Origin: Alviniconcha marisindica
Lineage: Eukaryota > Mollusca > Gastropoda > Provannidae
Assembly: GCA_018857735.1 (NCBI GenBank)
Contig: JABMCL010000598.1
Coordinates: forward strand, 131,001 to 195,000
Direction: 5' to 3'
Length of the DNA stretch: 64,000 bases
Position numbers and translations under genes: made by a program. How positions within the stretch are numbered: the stretch's first letter is position 1; each line of letters begins with the position of its first letter. The notes below the pieces were generated by a model. The model ran no database searches. It was not told the DNA's origin and saw only the letters and a list, made by a program, of their open reading frames with translations. Shown here one piece after another: positions 58,201 to 64,000 of the stretch.

Positions 58201-59383
58201 CAGTTGTTCTTTTGTCCGTCGTGAAAACATGAACTCACGACGTATACAACACTATATACTGCTATATATTAATTTTACATCCGTAAAGTTCATTTTCGCC
58301 AAGCCGCTTCGGAGTCAAGATGAGCCAAGGGAGGCAATCTCTCAACCTCACAAAAATCTTAACAGTACCCGGTTATTTACCTTTATACCACACCTCGAGA
58401 ATGGGATTGGTGGGGTGGGGTGGGGTGATTCCATTTAGCAACGATTAAAGAGTGCATCAGTAACATGTACTAACATTAACAAATTCGATTTGCAATACAA
58501 AAAAATACATATGATTTCACAAAGTGATAAGTTCAAATAATCACACTAGTAGCCTGTACAAGGGCCGCCATGACTCCATTTCGGGCCAGTGTAGACTGAA
58601 GTTTGTGCCAAACCGTCGTCATTCACGGGCGCTTTCGCATTATCAATTAACATTTTTTAAATCCGATACTCATTGGACACCACTCAGAAATATTTCCACG
58701 AATGATTTTGCCATTCAGCTTTATATTTGAGGGTACAACCCGTGGCAAAGTTAGGACGATTAATTCTTGGTCTTGTGCCAAGGGACGGAGTTCGTCGACT
58801 GAGTCTGCTAATGACGCGATCTGCCTGCCAGCTCAGACCCGTTGCAGTATCTCGGGGCCAGACAGCAGTTGCGCAGAACACAGAAGGAAGGCGAGTGAGT
58901 GGGACCAGAAACAGCCTGTCGGAAGGCTGCGGGTTCGATCCGGCCTCGGCCGAAGCGACGGCTGGAGACCGAGTCAGCTTTCTGTGGCCACAGACTTGTT
59001 GGGGTATTCCATCCCCGTCTTACGGCCGCTCAGTACCGGCGTGTGCCCAAATCAGTGCACAGCCACAGGTTACAGCCACACACGCTCGGCCGCTGTGACT
59101 TATAATTATTTCTAAGTAATAAAAACTGAATTAAAAAGTTGGTAGCCTTCACAAAACAAGAAAAGTCAGTGAATAAGTAGGCCCTTATCCTGTCTGTGTC
59201 TACTCACGGCCGGACTCAGTGGTCGCATTTCGATTAACAGTTATTAGTTCGCAGCAAAAATGCTGCAGATTGCAGATCCGGCGTAAGAGCTACGAGTGTC
59301 ACTGACTGAACAGTGCCGGTGGCTGGGTAAAGTGCGAGTGTCCTATAGCAGGTGCAGCTGAACCCGTCTCAGCTACCGTGTAT
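58201..59383. other. Upstream flank of the MAP7-like gene
   Basis: No gene recognised. A CpG-richer block at 58740-59100 contains GGGTTCGATCC (58926-58936), which matches the RNA polymerase III B box, but no matching A box at the right distance, so I do not call a tRNA or SINE. Confidence 0.4.
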
Positions 59384-59930
59384 CCGCGTTCCGAAGTTTT
59401 CAGCCGGAGCTTCCCGTTACAGCGAGGCCCAGCCGGAGCAGGCAGAAGCAAAACATCGATACAGGTAATCTACATCGATTTACGTCAAATATAGGTATTG
59501 CACCTCTAATAGACCATCATGGTTGGAACGGGGAAGCTTTCTCGTGTCCTGTGGTATAAATTCATGACATGTGGTTTCTTGAACAACTCACAATCAACAT
59601 TTTCATTTTTGATTTCGAACTTCAGAATTGCTCTTTCTTCAGAAACGACAGCAAAATGCAGTCACTTGGTGCATTTTGGTTATTCAAGTCACTGTGTTAT
59701 TAAATATCTCATGCATGATAACACGAACTATCACTGTCAAAGAGTATTTAGAAGTTGCGTTAGAAGGACAGAAAAACACTCGCCCAGTTTTTCTGTGTTC
59801 CGAACCAGAGTGCGTGGCTGTTCCGATGCCGAGCTGTGCCGTGTTCCGATCCAGAGCACCGTCGGGGCGATTTTTCTTCCTGGCAATTAGTATAAGCCAT
59901 GCCAGACAGGTTGTCAACGAGGTCTGAGGA
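59384..59930 (+). repeat. Left arm of a ~550-bp inverted repeat
   Basis: Begins ACCGTGTATCCGCGTTCCGA and runs to TCTGAGGATT. It matches the reverse complement of 62912-63463 at roughly 80-90% by eye, with the outer 200 bp best conserved. Both arms contain a corresponding open frame (MVGTGKLSRVL... on this arm, broken on the other), which may be part of the element or chance. Confidence 0.9.
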
Positions 59931-60009
59931 TTTAGTCTTACAGACGGAGTCGAATGACGTCAATCTTATTGAACTACTTCATCCATATTTTCGCCGAGTG
60001 GATATGTTA

Positions 60010-60190
60010 CACCCCGTCGAAACAAAGACGTCTCCTCTCCTCGGGTCATGCTGAGTAAAAACTGAACTGAAATAACGGACACGTCTCCTCTTTCCCCGGG
60101 TCATGCTGAGTAAAAACTGAACTGAAATAACGGACACGTCTCCTCTCCTCGGGTCATGCTGAGTAAAAACTGAACTGAAATAACGGACTT
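60010..60190. repeat. Tandem repeat, ~53-bp unit, 3 copies
   Basis: Units share CTCGGGTCATGCTGAGTAAA and AACTGAACTGAAATAACGGA. They lie just inside the left inverted arm. Confidence 0.9.
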
Positions 60191-61099
60191 TGCAACCAAT
60201 TCCCGCTCTGAACATAAACCATAGAAAAATGCAATTCTTTTGAGCGTTTGTGACGTGATTAGCGAATTAATTGATGATAACAAGAGGATAGGGCGTGTTT
60301 TTGCTTCTTTTTGTTGTTGTTGGTGGTGGTGGTTTGTTTGCTTGTTTGTTTGTTAAATCTTAGCACACTTTACAAAACAAATAATCACAATTAGTTCAGT
60401 TCTTTAAGAGGATTAGATCTCACATAGCTTACTATCTTTGCTCAAACTTGTGATATAACTATGAAAGATGAATACATATCTTGAGGGGGGGTTAGTGGGG
60501 GGGTGGAGAGAGAGAGAGAGAGATCCATTTGCCAAGATCAAAGTGTGCAAATGAAAATTAATACCGCAAGAACCAATGGGGCTAGAGATGTCTTTATCCC
60601 AACCACAGAACCAAATTATAATATGATTTGTGCTTTTTCGTACGGCTTCTAGTGCTACTTTGTTACAACTACTGCAAAGGGATCGGCTGTTGCGGTTGTC
60701 ACTTCGAGGCTTGATAATAAATTGTATTTATAATGCGCCTGTCCCAGTTCTAAAAACGAGCTCCAAGCACAGTACAGCTTCACATATCAGAAATACATGC
60801 CTTAAAAACAGGATCTAGGTAATACAATTGCATCTGACAAGACAATGATTATGACCAGCTGATTAATAAAATCATATTACTGTAATAATTAAAATAAAAT
60901 GCAACTGCATTTTACAAACCAATAAACAAATAGGAAAGGTAACAGTAGTGAAGGAACAACGGACAATCCATAAAAACAACAATCACGGAATAACTTAATT
61001 AGTATAATTTTGATTAAATTAAAATACACTAGCAATTTAACAATAAAACATTCTCACGCACCCGTAAAAACATTCAAGTTTTAAATTTATATGTCACTT

Positions 61100-61285
61100 A
61101 AGCAGAATGACATGGCAATAAACTAACTAATGTTAGTAAGCAGAATGACATGGCAATAAACTAATGTTAGTAAGCAGAATGACATGGCAATAAACTAACT
61201 AATGTTAGTAAGCAGAATGACATGGCAATAAACTAACTAATGTTAGTAAGCAGAATGACATGGCAATAAACTAACTAACGTTATT
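61100..61285. repeat. Tandem repeat, 38-bp unit, 5 copies
   Basis: AGCAGAATGACATGGCAATA followed by AACTAACTAATGTTAGTA; one copy is shortened by 4-8 bp. Confidence 0.92.
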
Positions 61286-61439
61286 AAGATCATCAACTAA
61301 GATAAGCGACCCCACTAACTAATAACATCTACCAGCAAGACGTCCAAGACTCTGCAAGTTTTTCAGGCGCCTAAGTAAGACGGTAAAAATAAAACAGCAA
61401 GTTAAAACAATCACTCGTGCACACTCGCTACACTCACAC

Positions 61440-62760
61440 TAGATATACAGGAAACTGTCAGCTTTGCCCTGCATCCTGGTGGGTCTGACTGTGAATGTCC
61501 TCAGTACAGATGCTTTTTGAAGAGGAACGTTTTCAGATTCAGGTCCTATGTAAGAGAAAGCACGCTTTCCATACTTGCTGAGTTTGATGCGTGGAACAGT
61601 CATGAGACCAGCGTCTGCGGAACGCAGAGAGCGGGACGGTTCGTAGACAGAGAGAAGATCAGACAAGTAGGCAGGAGCAGATGTATCTCTCTGCTACGAT
61701 AGCACAGGGTGGAAATCTTGTCCTCAATCCGAGCTCGGACTGGCAACCAGTGTAGCGATCAGAGCAAAAGCTTTGCATGGCCTCGCCCTCGTCTGCCAAG
61801 GACAAGACGAACTACATAGTTTTGTACTCGCTGCAGGCGAACCAACCTGTTTTCCAGAAGACCTGCCAGCAAAGAGTTACAATAGCCAGGCCATGACAGA
61901 ACGAAAGACGAAACCATCTTTTTCGTTGCATCGACAGATATGTGGCGCCAAAGATGTCCTGTTCTACGTAATTCTAGAAAGACAGATCTGCAGAGAAGGT
62001 TGACATGCTGATCCATGGAAAGACTGCTGTCAAGATAGACCCTAGGTTTCTAACTTTGTGACAGAATGGTATGGCAGACCCAGACAGAGTCAGAAATCGT
62101 TTGTGGAACAGATTCCAGATTTGCTTTAGTTCCATACAGGCATGATCTCCGTTTTGTCGTCATTCATTCTCAGCCTGTTGCACGCCATCCAGTCTCTCAC
62201 AGATTCTGCACTAGACTGGATGTCCAGCAGCAGTTTAGCAAAGTGCTCAGGGCTGGAAGATTTGAGCAGCTGCGTGTCATCTGCAAATAGGTATACAATG
62301 TGTTGTAGTGCCTAATGACATGGTTCAATGGCGTGATGTACATGGTGAACAGTATTGAGCCCAACACAACACCATACTCCAACACCGTAGGCTGGGATGC
62401 CCTGCCTCAAGCCAACATTGTCTGGTTACAGTCAGTCAGATATGACTCCAGCCATCGCAGTACTACACCAGACATGCCAAAGCTCAGCCTTACAACCTCT
62501 TTAGCAGTATATTTTGATCAAGCGTATCAAACGCTGCTGACAGGTCCAGGAGCGACAGAATGCAAACAGATCCTTGATCACAGGCCATGAGCAGGTCATT
62601 TGTGACTCTCAACAGAAAGGTTTCAGTGCTGTGGTCTGCTCTGTATGCTGAGGTCCATCATCCAATTTGTGGTGTATGCTTCCTGTGGCGGACCAGGTTC
62701 CTTTTCTGCAGGTATGACTGTCCCTATTCTAAGGCAGAGATGTCGCTCGAGAGGCTTTTT
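61440..62760 (-). pseudogene. Decayed non-LTR retrotransposon (CR1/L2-like LINE) reverse transcriptase fragment
   Basis: In several minus-strand frames the order of motifs is that of a LINE ORF2 from reverse transcriptase to its C-terminal end: [14 protein letters not shown], then the palm motif [13 protein letters not shown] (about 62520), a GVVLGSILFTMYITPL block (about 62350), the catalytic FADDTQLL (about 62270), the QRVQN..VRLVLGRR thumb-type block (about 61800), and a C-terminal SRSLRSADAGLMTVPRIKLS (about 61600). Frames shift and stop several times, so it is not functional. The N-terminal endonuclease is absent. The family is recognised from motifs; the exact clade is uncertain. Confidence 0.85.
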
Positions 62761-62807
62761 TCTTCTTCTTCTTCTTCTTCTTCTTCTTTTTTTTTTTTTT
62801 TTTTTCG
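62757..62807. repeat. (TTC)n followed by a poly-T run
   Basis: TTC repeats 62758-62786 then about 18 T. It marks the upstream edge of the LINE fragment and may be the tail of another inserted element. Confidence 0.9.
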
Positions 62808-62911
62808 AAGTAGAAGTCACCAACGAATGACCAATTTTTTCCATTTTCATCTTGGCAGACATCCATTACTACCCCCCTCAGTCACTGCAGACATCTCCAT
62901 TTGTAACATGG

Positions 62912-63463
62912 AATCCTCAGACTTCGTAAATAAGCTGTATGGCATGACCTCTGAAAAAGAACTGATCTCCACGAAGGTGCACTGGATCGGAACACGGCAC
63001 AGCATCGGATTACAACCACGCACACGTACGAAGAGCCAGGCGAGCGTTTTCCTATCCTTCTATCGCGACTTCTAAATACTCTTAGACAATGACAGTTCAT
63101 CATGTCACGAACGAGATATCTAATAACATAGTGACAATAACCAAAATGCACCAAGTGATTGCGTTTTCCTGTCGTTTTTGAAGAAAGTGCAATTTTGAAG
63201 TTCAGTCGAAACTGATCTAAAATGAAAAAATCATGTGTTGATTGTGAGTTGTTCAAGACACCAAATGTCATGCAATTTACACCACGGGACACGCGAAAGC
63301 TTCCCCGTTCCAACCATGATGATCTGTTAGAGGTGCAATACCTACATTTGACGTAAATCGATGTATATTACCTGGATCGATGTTTTGATTCTGCCTGCTC
63401 CGGCTGGGCCTCGCTGTAACGGGAAGCTCCGGCTGAAAACCTCGGAACGCGGATACACGGTGT
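62912..63463 (-). repeat. Right arm of the ~550-bp inverted repeat
   Basis: Partner of 59384-59930, in opposite orientation. The arms flank about 3 kb of other repeat-derived sequence. The layout suggests a foldback-type transposable element or a pair of the same element inserted head to head. Confidence 0.9.
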
Positions 63464-63517
63464 GCGTCCGTGGTGCAAAGTGAAAACTAGCACTAGGTTT
63501 CCGGTCGCCACGATTTT

Positions 63518-63545
63518 CAGCCCCCCCCCCCCCCCCCTCCCCCCG
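63518..63545. repeat. Poly-C run
   Basis: C-rich run broken by one T; length may be unreliable. Confidence 0.9.
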
Positions 63546-63892
63546 GTTTCCCAAAGCCATTCCCTTCAGTCCCGCCATGTCTCACACAAAAACTAGCTAC
63601 AGATACAGCATGGCCACCATGGCTACCCACAGTGCCATGGCCACTGCGCGTGCACACCACACCACACTCACACACACACGCCGCACGGCACCGTGAGGGA
63701 GGGGGTGAACGCGGTACGTGTGTGTGTGTTTGTGTGTGTGTGCGTGCGTGTGATGTGCAAACCGTGACATTCTCGGCGTGCAGCATACACATACAACAGT
63801 GACGAACTATGCAGAGTGCAGAGAACGTCATCAGCTCGCGTGCCGGCAGGAGGAGATCAGTTTGGTATTAGGTCTGACATCAGCCGTCCGGT

Positions 63893-64000
63893 CAATACTT
63901 CACACGGCTACAGTCTGTAGACCTGCTGACACAATACTTCACACGGCTACAGTCTGTAGACCTGCTGACACAATACTTCACACGGCTACAGTCTGTAGAC
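63893..64000. repeat. Tandem repeat, 39-bp unit, at least 3 copies, cut by the window end
   Basis: CAATACTTCACACGGCTACA recurs at 63893, 63932 and 63971, without visible differences; the array continues beyond the window. Confidence 0.92.

Larger units (their letters stand above)
59384..63463. mobile_element. Candidate composite mobile element with long inverted arms
   Basis: Long inverted arms enclose tandem repeats and a decayed LINE piece. No transposase frame was found in the core, so if it is a foldback element it is non-autonomous. No target-site duplication is obvious at the outer ends. Confidence 0.5.

Noticed and set aside
58702..59115. A 137-codon plus-strand frame and a GGTTCGATCC B-box word
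   Set aside because: The frame has no recognisable protein motif; the B box lacks an A box at tRNA or SINE spacing, so neither a gene nor a SINE is supported.
59519..59890. A 123-codon frame in the left inverted arm, with a related frame in the right arm
   Set aside because: The two frames diverge by frameshifts and resemble no transposase or other family I know; not called as a gene.

Overview
This window looks like a piece of a large, intron-rich animal genome, most likely a mollusc and probably a gastropod. The exons are short and moderately GC-rich with GT/AG borders. They are set in AT-rich introns full of minisatellites, simple repeats (TG, TA, TC, poly-C/G) and dispersed repeats that carry AAGGTCA-type words, as is common in molluscan genomes. 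The phylum is an inference, since no gene was compared with a database.

One gene dominates: a MAP7/ensconsin-family microtubule-associated protein on the minus strand. Its start codon is at 58093 and its proposed stop is at 3218, a span of about 55 kb. I could place 14 coding exons, and every intron phase matches across the whole chain. The predicted protein is about 1,206 residues. In order it has a low-complexity N-terminus, a charged microtubule-binding coil (exons 3-4), a long Ser/Pro/basic linker (exons 5-8), the C-terminal MAP7 coiled coil expected to bind kinesin-1 (end of exon 8 to exon 11), and a long disordered acidic/Ser tail (exons 12-14). Exon 10 lacks one base relative to the reading frame demanded by both neighbours. 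This is either an assembly error or a real truncating allele.

The left 3.2 kb holds the presumed 3' UTR, in which an unusually protein-like open frame (3145 to 2519) continues in the same phase after the proposed stop; it may be an alternative C-terminus. A CpG-rich segment near 6.2-6.9 kb, inside intron 12, looks like a second promoter with its own ATG and splice donor at 6670-6641. The gene's own 5' end (58054-58114) has a CRE palindrome and a YY1-like start context.

Almost all other sequence is intronic. About 30 tandem arrays (unit sizes 21-75 bp) fill the introns. Several touch splice sites and carry copies of them, several have unit lengths divisible by three and so make long spurious open frames, and others are strongly G- or UG-rich.

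The right end, upstream of the gene, is repeat-derived. Two inverted arms of about 550 bp (59384-59930 and 62912-63463) flank a 3 kb core that contains a decayed CR1/L2-like LINE reverse-transcriptase fragment (about 61440-62760, minus strand). I see no tRNA, rRNA, CRISPR or prokaryotic gene.
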